The notes below the pieces were generated by a model. That model was not told the DNA's origin and made no database searches. It worked only from the letters and a program-made list of their open reading frames with translations. A DNA stretch of 22,202 nt from CAZJNX01 sp964547415 (GTDB lineage: Bacteria; Pseudomonadota; Alphaproteobacteria; Rhizobiales; Amorphaceae): the NCBI GenBank assembly GCA_964547415.1, contig CAZJNX010000062.1, forward strand, positions 1-22,202, in the 5' to 3' direction. The first letter of the stretch is position 1. The number at the start of each line of letters is the position of its first letter. Shown here piece after piece: positions 6,391 through 14,499 of the stretch. A program made the translations under genes and the position numbers.

Positions 6391-6592
6391 GCCTGCGACC
6401 GGAGGTTGAGGGTCGCATCGGACACGGGCCGCGTCAACCCGCGCCTTCGGCTCCCCGTGACGCGGCCGGCGCGGTTTCGATCGCGTCGGGTCCGCCGGAC
6501 CGTCGGCGGGACCGTCCCACCACCGAAACGGGGCGGAGCGGGTGGCTCCGTGCGGGGCCGCCGACATGGGTCCTCGCTGTTCGCTGGCCCGG

Positions 6593-8416
6593 TCAGGCGG
6601 CGATCCGCTTTTCCTGCCCGGCGGGGCTGCGGGAGGAAGCCTCGGCGGGAAGCGCGTCCACCGGGGCGAGCGGGGCGATCGCCGCGGGTGCCTCGAACGG
6701 GTCCGGGGCGCCGCCCGCCCGCGCCTCCCCGAGGCGCGAGCGGGCGATCTGCCACGACAGCACGATCACCGGGACGAGGCCCGCCGCCACGATCATGAGG
6801 GAGGGCACCGAGGCTTCGGCGAGGCGCTCGTCCGAGGCGAGGCGATAGGCCTGGACGGCCAGCGTGTCGAAGTCGAACGGGCGCATGATGAGCGTCGCGG
6901 GCAGTTCCTTCATCACGTCCACGAACACGATCAGGAACGCCGTCAGGAGGCCGCCCCGCATGAGCGGCACGTGGATGCGCACGAGCGTCCGACCCGCCCC
7001 GGAGCCCAGGGTGCGCGAGGCCATGTCGAGGGACGGGGGCACCTTGCCGAGGGCCGCCTCCACCGTGCCGAGGGCGACGGCGAGGTAGCGCACCACGTAG
7101 GCGTAGACGAGGGCGGCGATGGTGCCGGTCAGCACGAGGCCCGTGGAGATCCCGAAGGTCGAGCGCATCCAGCCGTCGAGACCGTTGTCGAAGGCGGTGA
7201 GCGGCACGAGGAGGCCGACGGCGATCACCGAGCCCGGCACGGCGTAGCCGAAGCCCGCGAGGCGGTTGGCGAACAGCATCACCGGCCCGGGCGCGAGCCG
7301 CCGCCCGTAGTTGAGGAGGATCGCCACCACCACCGCGATCGCCGCCGCGATCCCCGCCAGCGTCAGGCTGTTGAGGGCGAGCGTCACGTAGCGGGGCGAC
7401 AGCGGGTCGTGGCCGTAGTTGACGGCGAGCACGGACAGCATCGTCACCGGCACGACGAAACCGAGGAGGAGCGGCAGCGCGCACGCCGCGATCGCTCCCG
7501 CGGCCCGCCAGCCCGAAAGCTCGAAGCGGGCAAGGCCCCGCGCCGCCCGGCTGTCGCCGCTCCTGCCCCCGCCCCGCTCGACCCGCTCGAGCGCGATGAG
7601 GACGAGGACGAAGCCCATCAGGAGGAGCGACAGCTGCACCGCCGCCACCCGGTCGCCGATGGAGAACCAGGTCTTGTAGATGGCGGTGGTGAAGGTCTCG
7701 ACCCCGAAGTGGGCGACGGCGCCGAAGTCGGCGAGGGTCTCCATGAGGGCGAGGGCCGCGCCCGCCGCGATCGCCGGCCGCGCCATCGGCAGCGCCACGG
7801 TGAAGAACGCCCGCCAGGGCGAGGCGCCGAGGGTCCGGCTCGCCTCGAAGGCGGAGGCGGACTGCTGCAGGAAGGCGGCGCGGGCGAGGAGGTAGACGTA
7901 AGGGTAGAGGACCACGGCGAACACGAACGCCGCCCCCTCCACCGAGCGGATCTCGGGGAACCAGTAGTCCCTGGGGCCCCAGCCCGTCACGTCCCTGAGG
8001 AGGGTCTGGACCGGGCCCGGGTGCTGCAGGAGCTGGGTGTAGGCGTAGGCGGTCACGTAGGCCGGAAGGGCGAGCGGCAGGATCATCGCCCACTCGAACA
8101 GGCGGCGGCCCGGGAAGCGGCACATGGTGACGAGCCAGGCCGTCGCCGTCCCGATCACCACGACCGCGACGCCCACCGTCACCGACAGGCTCACCGTGTT
8201 GGCGACGTACCGGCCGAGGACGGTGGAGGCGAGGTGGCCCCAGCTGCGCGCCTCGCCGAAGACCGCCGTGACCACGAGGGCGACGAGCGGCAGGAGGAGG
8301 AGGCCCGCCACCAGCATCGGAACGCCGGTGAGCGCGCGCTCGCTCGCCGTGCGCTCGCGCGACACGAGGGGGCGGGGCCCGGCCGCGCCCTCCGCACCGG
8401 CGTCGCGGACCGTCAT
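6593..8416 (-). CDS. Fused-domain Fe(III) ABC transporter permease (FbpB/AfuB type)
   Basis: 607 residues, two tandem BPD permease domains in one chain with about 12 transmembrane helices (first at ~31-53). The first EAA-like cytoplasmic loop is EASRTLGASPWRAFFTVALP (191-210), the second lies around SLDMASRTLGSGAGRTLVRIH (462-482). TFTTAIYKTWF (241-251) and the block from FVDVMKELPATLIMRPF (498-513) into DFDTLAVQAY are characteristic of ferric-iron permeases of the FbpB/SfuB/AfuB family, which import Fe(III) released from a periplasmic binding protein. No ATPase or binding protein is encoded in the window, so partners are elsewhere. The ATG at 8416 has a poor ribosome site. The upstream region contains an unusual AT-rich patch likely to be the promoter. 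Confidence 0.9.
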   Translation of the reverse strand: MTVRDAGAEGAAGPRPLVSRERTASERALTGVPMLVAGLLLLPLVALVVTAVFGEARSWGHLASTVLGRYVANTVSLSVTVGVAVVVIGTATAWLVTMCRFPGRRLFEWAMILPLALPAYVTAYAYTQLLQHPGPVQTLLRDVTGWGPRDYWFPEIRSVEGAAFVFAVVLYPYVYLLARAAFLQQSASAFEASRTLGASPWRAFFTVALPMARPAIAAGAALALMETLADFGAVAHFGVETFTTAIYKTWFSIGDRVAAVQLSLLLMGFVLVLIALERVERGGGRSGDSRAARGLARFELSGWRAAGAIAACALPLLLGFVVPVTMLSVLAVNYGHDPLSPRYVTLALNSLTLAGIAAAIAVVVAILLNYGRRLAPGPVMLFANRLAGFGYAVPGSVIAVGLLVPLTAFDNGLDGWMRSTFGISTGLVLTGTIAALVYAYVVRYLAVALGTVEAALGKVPPSLDMASRTLGSGAGRTLVRIHVPLMRGGLLTAFLIVFVDVMKELPATLIMRPFDFDTLAVQAYRLASDERLAEASVPSLMIVAAGLVPVIVLSWQIARSRLGEARAGGAPDPFEAPAAIAPLAPVDALPAEASSRSPAGQEKRIAA

Positions 8417-8439
8417 GCCCGGCCCCCGCGCCGCCGCCG

Positions 8440-8530
8440 CCGCCTTCGAATTGTTCCAATCTGTCCGGGCAAGTTGTTATTCTTCCAGATAAAGATCAGC
8501 GGATGCCTTTTGCCTGCAAACCCAATGTCG
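8440..8530 (-). promoter_or_regulatory. AT-rich promoter region of the Fe(III) permease gene
   Basis: A stretch clearly richer in A+T than its surroundings lies 25-115 nt upstream of the permease start. On the minus strand it contains TTATctggaagaATAA (~8476-8491), an interrupted palindrome with TTAT/ATAA ends. An iron-responsive site (Fur, Irr or RirA type) would be expected for such a gene, but the match to known consensus sequences is weak. Exact -35/-10 boxes are not clear. Confidence 0.3.
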
Positions 8531-8630
8531 TCCGCCGTCCGCCCGTCGTCAAGCGGCGTGTCGCCGAAGTCCAGGCATGGCTTTCCTGCGCGGGCGCATG
8601 GCATCCCCCCCGCGGCGGGTGCGGTGTGGC

Positions 8631-9398
8631 TCAGTCGGAAAACGGCCGCGTCGACAGGAAGCGGACGTCCGTGCCCTCGAGGACCGCCGCGGTGAGGCGG
8701 CCGGTGGCGAAGGCGCCGGTGTCCACGTTGATCCGGTAGGGAAGGACCATCGGCCGCTCGTGGGGGGTGTGGCCGTGGACCACCCGCACCGGCAGCGCCC
8801 CCCGGTAGGACAGGAACGGCTCGCGAATCCACACGAGGTCCCGCTCGGCCTGCCCGTCGAGGGGAACGCCCGGCCGGATGCCGGCATGCACGAACAGCAC
8901 GTCCCCGATCCGGTGCGACACGGCAAGCCCCCTGAGGAAGGCGACGTGCGTGTCCGGCACCCGTTACAGCAGCGCCCGCCGGCAGGCCTCTGCGTCCGCC
9001 GCCCCGTGGAGGAAACGCAGGGGCACGCCGTAGGAGGCGAGCGTCTCGAGGCCGCCGAAGCTCGCCCAGCGGCCGAACCCGTCCGGGTCCTCGAGGAACG
9101 CGAGGAAGGCCTCCTCGTGGTTGCCCTTGAGGCACACCCGCGTGCGTCCCTCGGCGGGCGGGCGCGACAGGCGCTCCAGCACGCCCCGGCTGTCGGGCCC
9201 GCGGTCCACGAAGTCCCCGAGGAAGACCTCCACCGGCGCGGCGTGGGGGTTCTCGGCAAGATCCCGCTCGACGAGCGCCATCATCCGGTCGAGGAGCGCG
9301 GGATGGCCGTGGATGTCGCCGATCGCGTAGACGCGCACGCCCGGCGGCAGCGACGGCACCCGCCCGCCCGCCTCGCGCTCCTTCGCCGCCTCGCCCAT
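8631..9398 (-). pseudogene. Ser/Thr-type metallophosphoesterase interrupted by an in-frame TAA
   Basis: In one frame, 255 codon positions encode a complete bacterial Ser/Thr (diadenosine-tetraphosphatase-like) metallophosphatase, but codon 145 is TAA (8966-8964). Before it: GDIHG (27-31), GDFVDRG (61-67) and GNHE (92-95), the N-terminal metal ligands. After it: RVPDTHVAFLRGL, FVHAGIRP and VHGHTP, the remaining metal-ligand histidines. No frame shift is needed; only one codon is wrong. The 144-residue product alone would lack half the active site. A GTG two codons after the stop could restart translation, but I see no good ribosome site. The gene starts at ATG 9398 after aggggga and lies 56 bp downstream of the glycosyltransferase gene on the same strand. 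It may be a genuine nonsense mutation, a sequencing error or readthrough. Confidence 0.85.
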
Positions 9399-9454
9399 GG
9401 TCGCGTTCCCCCTCGATCCGGAAGGCCGCGGAGATAGCACGGCTGGCGGCGATG

Positions 9455-10834
9455 TCACCCGTCCGGCACCGGGCGGCCGGCGGCTGCGCCCGGCCCGAGG
9501 AGCAGGCGCGCGAAGAAGCGGGCGGGCTCGGCCCGGCCCCAGAACAGGGCGCGGGCGAGTTCGGCGTCGGCCCGGTGCCGGTCGGCGACGGCCGCCGCAT
9601 CCGCGATCGCCGCCCCGAGGCTCGCCGCGTCCGCCGCCCGGACGATCCGCGCCCCGCCCGGATCGGCCCGAAAATTGCCCTCGAGGGTGAACACGAGCCG
9701 GCCAGCGGCCCGCGCGTCGGCGAAAAGGGCCGAGGGCCGGTCCCGATAGGCCGCCGCGTCGTAGGGCAGGAGAAGCGCGTCCACCTGAAGGAGCAGGCGG
9801 TACCACGCCTCGCTCGACAGGGGCGCCTCGAGGAGGCTCACGTGCCCGCCGGGACGGGCGCGCAGGCTCGCCGCCGCCGCCTCGAGGCGGATCCACTCCT
9901 CCCCCGGCACGCGCGCCCGGTGGTGCTGGACGAGGAAGCGGGTACCGCGGGGATTGGCGCTCGCCGCGTCGTGGGCCGCGACGATCTCCGGCAGCAGGCA
10001 GAACCCCTTCTCCACCCGCGGCGCGCCCGGAACGGCGACCGTGAAGGCGGCGGGCGGCGGCGGGGGCGTCGCGGCGAGTTCGGGCGGCGGCGGCAGCTCG
10101 AGCGGCTCCACCGTCGTGGCGAGGCGGCGCGACAGGCGGCGGGCGAGCGGGCGCGAGGGGGCGTAGAGGAAAAGGCGGGGCGCCTCGCGGTTGAGGGCGC
10201 GCGCCGCCTTGACGAGGCGCGCCGGCTCCCCCACCCGGTCCGCGTTCGGCAACCGCTCCTCGTCCCACGGCAGGACGAGGTGGACGAACGGGCGCTCCCG
10301 GGCGGGCAGGCCGGCGAGACGGTCCACGAGGAGGGCGAACAGGATCGCGTCCGTGAAGGGGACGAGGACGTGCCGGTCGGGGGCGGATCCCGTCCCCGCG
10401 AGAAGGAAGGACAGGTTTTCCCCGAGCCGCGCCAGCGCGGGGGCGAGGGCCGCATCGTCCATCTCCGCCCAGTCGTGGACGCCGTCCTCGGCCGCGATCG
10501 GCAGCCGCCCGCCGGCGCCGGCGAGCGCCTCCCCCGCCTCCCGGTGGGCGACGACGGCGAGCGGCACGTCGAGCCGCCGCGCCGCCGCGACGATCCGGCG
10601 GAGCGCCTCCATGTGGCGCGGCTCCGACGGGCGGGCCGACGGGTCGATCACCGTGAGGTGGGCGAGCGCCCGTCCACCCGGGCCGGCGAGCTCGGGAAAG
10701 ACGGCGTCGCGCAGGAGGCGGCGCTCCAGCTCCTCGACGGCGGGACGGGCCCAGCCCTCGTCCCGGTCGAGCCGTTTCCAGCCGAGCGGCGCGCGCGGCC
10801 GCGCTGCGCCCCCCTTCCCCCTCGGCAGATCCAT
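9455..10834 (-). CDS. GT4-like glycosyltransferase
   Basis: 459 residues from the ATG at 10834. The C-terminal half looks like a GT-B fold group 1 transferase: PRVEKGFCLLPEIV (272-285), TRFLVQHHRA (298-307), HVSLLEAPLSSEAWYRLL (331-348) and DALLLPYDAAAYRDRPSALF (352-371), the last being the conserved region that carries the acidic sugar-nucleotide contact near S/A-xxx-EA in classical members. Here the usual E-x7-E is relaxed (FADARAAG), so donor use may differ. The N-terminal half has a Rossmann-like region with ALAHLTVIDPSARPSEPRH (56-74), FLLAGTGSAPDRHVLVPFTD (143-162) and FVHLVLPWDE (183-192). Substrate unknown. The broken phosphatase follows 56 bp downstream. A longer frame to 11962 overlaps the coiled-coil gene and is rejected. 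The ribosome site before 10834 is weak. Confidence 0.7.
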   Translation of the reverse strand: MDLPRGKGGAARPRAPLGWKRLDRDEGWARPAVEELERRLLRDAVFPELAGPGGRALAHLTVIDPSARPSEPRHMEALRRIVAAARRLDVPLAVVAHREAGEALAGAGGRLPIAAEDGVHDWAEMDDAALAPALARLGENLSFLLAGTGSAPDRHVLVPFTDAILFALLVDRLAGLPARERPFVHLVLPWDEERLPNADRVGEPARLVKAARALNREAPRLFLYAPSRPLARRLSRRLATTVEPLELPPPPELAATPPPPPAAFTVAVPGAPRVEKGFCLLPEIVAAHDAASANPRGTRFLVQHHRARVPGEEWIRLEAAAASLRARPGGHVSLLEAPLSSEAWYRLLLQVDALLLPYDAAAYRDRPSALFADARAAGRLVFTLEGNFRADPGGARIVRAADAASLGAAIADAAAVADRHRADAELARALFWGRAEPARFFARLLLGPGAAAGRPVPDG

Positions 10835-10915
10835 CCCGTCACCCGTCCGGCGCCGGCCCGGCGCGTCACCCCTCGCCCTTGCCGCCGGCGCGACCCGGAC
10901 CCGGCAGGATCGCCC

Positions 10916-10947
10916 CGAAGTGTACGCACTTTCGCCACGGAGCGAAA
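10916..10947. promoter_or_regulatory. Overlapping inverted repeats in a divergent promoter region
   Basis: cgaagtg/cactttcg (10916-10934, one-base bulge, tacg centre) overlaps tttcgc/gcgaaa (10930-10947, 6-nt centre). Read on the minus strand, TACACT (10924-10919) is a fair -10 with tttcgc 17 bp upstream, pointing to the glycosyltransferase gene. The 232 bp gap also serves the divergent coiled-coil gene. Confidence 0.35.
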
Positions 10948-11066
10948 CCGAAGCCGCCATCTCCGGCGCCCCGCGCGCCGATCCGGCCGCGCCGGTCTTG
11001 CGGATCGGCCCGCAAGGCGGCACCGGTTGCAGGACGCCGCGCGGGATTCGGTGGCGGGAGGGCGAG

Positions 11067-11882
11067 ATGGCGGACGGCGAAGGGACGGACGACGGCGCCG
11101 AAGGGGCGGCGGACGGGCCGGCCGGCGCGGGGCCGGCGCCCCCGCCGGAGCGGGCGCTCGGCACGCTGGTGGTCGGGATCATCGCCGCCGGCGCCCTCGC
11201 CGCGGCCGCCATCCTGATCGACCGCAGCCCCCACGACCTGTGGCTGCTCGGCGCGGCGGCGGCCGTGTTCGTGCTGGCGCTCGCCGCCTGGCTCGCCTCC
11301 GGCCGCACCCGCGGGCGCCGCTTCGACCGCTGGCTCGAGGCGCGCCTCGGCGAGGAGCGGGAGGCGGCGAGCGGCGAGCGGCGCGCGGTCTCGGCGCGGA
11401 TCGAGGACGAGGCGCGGGCGCTGCGCGGCGCCGTGGCGGCGGGCGAGAAGCGGCTGTCGGAGCGGATCGGCGCGGTGGAGGGCGGCGCCCTCGCCGGGCA
11501 GGCGGCCGCGCTCGAGGGGCTCGAGGCCCGCGTCGCGGCGACCGAGGCGCGCCTCGAGGCCCTGTCGGCCGAAATGGTGACCCTCGCCCGCTCGCTGCAG
11601 TCGGCGGGCGATGCCCTCCTGCGGCTGGAGGAGCGCACCGGCGCCGCCTCCCGCGCGGCGGCGGATGCCGGGGAGGCGGCCCGGGCGGCCGCCGCCGAGG
11701 CCCGCGCCCTGGCGGCCCGCCGCGCGGCGGACGGCAACGGCGAAGCTGCGCTCGCCGCGGCCGAGCGCCGCCTCGGCCAGCTCCACGCGGCCCAGGCGAA
11801 CCTCGCCGCCCGGCTCGACGTCATCGCCGAGCGCGTCCTCGCCCGCCCGCCGGACGGCGAGGACCGGGCGCGCCGCGGGTAG
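11067..11882 (+). CDS. Membrane-anchored coiled-coil protein, function unknown
   Basis: 271 residues. After an acidic, Gly/Ala/Pro-rich N-terminus (1-29) come two hydrophobic helices (~31-52 and ~58-78), separated by the short polar turn DRSPHD. A long Ala/Glu/Arg-rich region (~85-258) with heptad character follows and should form a coiled coil. The helical hairpin would leave both termini on the same side, probably the cytoplasm. Similar architecture occurs in proteins that organise the envelope or DNA, but I recognise no family. The ATG at 11067 has gggagg 5-6 nt upstream, and the reading frame to its left (from 10191) is the shadow of the divergent glycosyltransferase. Two copies of a 10 bp palindrome follow the stop. 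Confidence 0.7.
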   Translation: MADGEGTDDGAEGAADGPAGAGPAPPPERALGTLVVGIIAAGALAAAAILIDRSPHDLWLLGAAAAVFVLALAAWLASGRTRGRRFDRWLEARLGEEREAASGERRAVSARIEDEARALRGAVAAGEKRLSERIGAVEGGALAGQAAALEGLEARVAATEARLEALSAEMVTLARSLQSAGDALLRLEERTGAASRAAADAGEAARAAAAEARALAARRAADGNGEAALAAAERRLGQLHAAQANLAARLDVIAERVLARPPDGEDRARRG

Positions 11883-11884
11883 AT

Positions 11885-11917
11885 CGGCGCGCCGCGACCG
11901 ACCTTTCCGGCGCGCCG
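11885..11917 (+). terminator. Paired 10 bp palindromes after the coiled-coil gene
   Basis: cggcgcgccg occurs at 11885-11894 and 11908-11917. Each is self-complementary and the two can also pair with each other over a 13-nt loop. It begins 2 nt after the TAG stop at 11880-11882 and lies between two convergent genes, so it may terminate one or both. Confidence 0.45.
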
Positions 11918-12026
11918 AACCCTGCCGGACGGCGAGGCGCCGCGGGCGACGCCAAAGCGCACAACCGCGTCGCGGCGGCTCGCCGGGTAAGGGCGGCCGA
12001 CGGGCGGCGGTTCCGCCCCGGGCGGC

Positions 12027-13691
12027 TCAGCGGTGCTCCTCCTCGCTCTGGGCGATCAGGCGGCTGTTGAGGGCGCGCAGGGCCTCCACGTGGGTGACCG
12101 TGCCGACCTTCCGGAGCCCCTTCCCCTCGCGCACGGGCAGGACGTCGAGGCCCGTCTCGTTGAACAGGTTGAGGATGCGCTGGAGCGGGTCGGCCGGTCG
12201 CAGGAACGCCTCCCCCTCCTCCGCGCCGCGCGGCTCCTCGCCGGGCGGCGGCTCGGGCTCGGGCTTCATGATGGTGGAGGCCCGCACCGTCTGCATGAAG
12301 TAGTGGTGGCCCTCGAGGACGCCCCGCTGGTCGAGCTGCCACTGGAAGAAGGAGCGGCCGTGGACCGCCTGGTGCAGGGAGGTGGCGATGGCGACCGTGA
12401 GGAGGAGGGCGATCGAGAGCGCATAGCCGCCGGTGAGCTCGAACACGATCATGGTGGTGGATATCGGCGCCCCCAGCATCGCCGCCGCCACCGCCCCCAT
12501 GCCGAGGATCGCGTAGAGCCCGTGGTCGGAGGAGACCTCGGGGAAGATGGACGTGGCGATGAGGCCGAAGGCGCCGCCCGCCATGGCGCCGAGGTAGAGC
12601 GACGGGGAGAAGATGCCCCCGCCGAAGCGGGAGGCGAGGGTGAGGGCCGTCGCCACCATCTTCACCACGAGGAGGGCGATCATGGTGAGGGCGTCGTACT
12701 GCTGCTTGAGGGCGCTGTCGGTCGCCTCGTAGCCGACGCCGAGGACCTCCGGGAAGGCGATGCCGACGAGGCCGAGGACGACCCCGCCGAGGACGGGCCG
12801 CGACCAGGCGGGCAGGACGAGGCTGCGCGCCGCCTGGTCGAAGAAGATGAGCAGGAACTGGAAGGAGATCGCCACCACCGCCGCCACCACCCCGAGGACC
12901 ACGAAGGCCGGCAGCTCCAGGATGGAGCCGATGGCGTACTCGGGGATCTCGAAGGCCGCCGTCTCGCCGATGAAGACGCGGTTCACGATGGAGCCCGACA
13001 TGGAGGCGATCACGATCGGCACGAACGCGCGCATGGCGTAGTGGCCGAGGATCACCTCGTGGGCGAACAGGACGCCCGCGATCGGGGCGTTGAACGAGGC
13101 GGAGATGGCGCCCGCGACGCCGCAGCCGAGCAGGATGCGCCGGCCCACCTGGTCGAGCTGGAACATGGTGAAGAAGCGCGAGGCGGCGAGCGCGATGGTG
13201 GCGCCGAGGTGGACGACCGGCCCCTCCCGGCCCGCGCTCGCGCCCGAGCCGAGGCTGATGGCGGTCGCGATCGCCGTCAGGAGCCCGTTCTTGAACCCGA
13301 GCCCCCTCCCCTCCTGGATGCGTGCCTGGATCACGTCGGCGACGCCGCCCGGCCGCCGTCCCTCGAGGAAATGCTGGTTGACGAGGCCGACGACGAGGCC
13401 GCCGGCCACCGGCGCCAGCAACACCACCCACCAAGGCTGGGCGGCGATGGCGGCGAGGTTCATCTCCGAGTGGGTGCCGGTCCACAGCCACTGCACGGCG
13501 CCGATGGACAGGCGGAACAGGACGGCCGCGCAACCCGTGCCGACGCCGATCCCGAGGGCGATGAGCCAGAGCGCGAACTGCCGGTCGCCGAGGAAGGCGC
13601 GGACGTTGCCGCGCACGCGCCGCATGGTCTGCCGCATGAGACGCACGGTCTCGCGGACGAACCCGGGGGGCCTATCCTGCGGCCTCGGCAT
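12027..13691 (-). CDS. ClC family chloride channel/transporter with a single C-terminal CBS-like region
   Basis: 554 residues. Signature motifs of the ClC ion pathway are present: GSGAS (148-152, replacing GSGIP), GREGP (154-158) with the external gating Glu156, the block from GVAGAISASFNAPIAGVLFA (191-210) and GGGIFSPSLYLGA (357-369). The residue aligning with the internal proton glutamate of E. coli ClC (Glu203) is Val213 in FAHEVILG, as in eukaryotic ClC channels, so tight H+ coupling is doubtful. After the membrane part, ~475-545 resembles a CBS half-domain (FNETGLDVLPVREGKG, KVGTVTHVEALRAL); a complete CBS pair is not visible. The ATG is at 13691; a downstream Met19 could also serve. Likely role: anion homeostasis or acid stress. 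Confidence 0.92.
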   Translation of the reverse strand: MPRPQDRPPGFVRETVRLMRQTMRRVRGNVRAFLGDRQFALWLIALGIGVGTGCAAVLFRLSIGAVQWLWTGTHSEMNLAAIAAQPWWVVLLAPVAGGLVVGLVNQHFLEGRRPGGVADVIQARIQEGRGLGFKNGLLTAIATAISLGSGASAGREGPVVHLGATIALAASRFFTMFQLDQVGRRILLGCGVAGAISASFNAPIAGVLFAHEVILGHYAMRAFVPIVIASMSGSIVNRVFIGETAAFEIPEYAIGSILELPAFVVLGVVAAVVAISFQFLLIFFDQAARSLVLPAWSRPVLGGVVLGLVGIAFPEVLGVGYEATDSALKQQYDALTMIALLVVKMVATALTLASRFGGGIFSPSLYLGAMAGGAFGLIATSIFPEVSSDHGLYAILGMGAVAAAMLGAPISTTMIVFELTGGYALSIALLLTVAIATSLHQAVHGRSFFQWQLDQRGVLEGHHYFMQTVRASTIMKPEPEPPPGEEPRGAEEGEAFLRPADPLQRILNLFNETGLDVLPVREGKGLRKVGTVTHVEALRALNSRLIAQSEEEHR

Positions 13692-13820
13692 GGGGCGGGC
13701 GCCGCCTTTCTCGCTCGACCGTCTCCGGCGCCCGTGCGGCGCCCTCGCCGGTGTCCGGCCGGCTGGGCGCCGGCGGGTCGGTGGGTGCGGGCGGCGGCGC
13801 TCGGGCCGCCGCCCGCGGTC

Positions 13821-14375
13821 TCAGGCCTTCGCCTTGAGGGCGATGCGGCGGCCCGCCCGCTCCGGGAACGGCAGGTGGGCCTGGCGGGAAAAGCCCGCCG
13901 CCACCCGCGCGGCGACGTCGGGCGGGAACGGGGCCACGCGGCGGGCCTCCATGTCGATGTGGATGAGGAGCGTCTCCGAGGTGGCGGCGATCTTGCCGCT
14001 CGTCAGGTTCTCCATCTCCTCGAAGACGTGGATGCGCTTCTCGTCGTGGCCGATCACGCGCACGCGCACCCGCACCTCGTCGGTGGGGCGCACCTCGTCC
14101 AGGTAACAGACGTGGACCTCGACGGTGAAGAACGAGTACGTCGTCCGCGCCACGTAGGCGTGGCCGATGTCCATCGCGTCGAATGCGGCGTCCACCGCCC
14201 TGTCGAAGATCACGTGGTAGTAGGCCATGTTGAGATGGCCGTTGTGGTCGATCCAGCCCGGCTCCGGCACGACCACCGGGCCCAGGAACCAGCCGTCTTC
14301 AACCCGATCTGTCAGCGTCTCCTCCCTCGTCGGCGGACGGCCCCGGACGGCGGGGCGGCAAGGCGGCGCAGCCAC
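13821..14375 (-). CDS. Hotdog-fold acyl-CoA thioesterase
   Basis: Up to 184 residues from GTG at 14375. The core starts at PGWIDHNGHLNMAYYHVIFD (39-58), with the D-x-NGHxN block of 4-hydroxybenzoyl-CoA-type thioesterases, and continues with YSFFTVEVHVCYLDEV (80-95). The FTVEVH..YL pattern resembles betainyl-CoA/carnitine-pathway thioesterases (CdhB and the LcdH C-terminus), so a short or polar acyl-CoA substrate is possible. No companion carnitine genes are seen. The first ~20 residues are low-complexity Arg/Pro. A strong ribosome site, gagggaggag, lies directly before an in-frame CTG at 14315, which would give a 164-residue protein starting LTDRVEDGW; this may be the true start. Divergent from the FAD-linked dehydrogenase gene. 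Confidence 0.82.
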   Translation of the reverse strand: MAAPPCRPAVRGRPPTREETLTDRVEDGWFLGPVVVPEPGWIDHNGHLNMAYYHVIFDRAVDAAFDAMDIGHAYVARTTYSFFTVEVHVCYLDEVRPTDEVRVRVRVIGHDEKRIHVFEEMENLTSGKIAATSETLLIHIDMEARRVAPFPPDVAARVAAGFSRQAHLPFPERAGRRIALKAKA

Positions 14376-14499
14376 CGCGCGGCGCAGCGCGCCACGCGGC
14401 CTTTTGGCACCGGCCCCAGTCTGCTAGGGTCCTGAAGGTTTTGGCAACCGCGCGCGCGGCATCGCTGCGAGGCGGGGTGCGGCGCACGGACGGGCGAGC

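Noticed and set aside
6542..8695. 717-residue plus-strand frame opposite the Fe(III) permease
   Set aside because: His/Arg/Asp-rich shadow typical of antisense membrane-protein genes in GC-rich DNA.
12033..14435. 800-residue plus-strand frame opposite the ClC and thioesterase genes
   Set aside because: Asp/Glu/Arg/His-rich antisense shadow spanning two convincingly coding genes.
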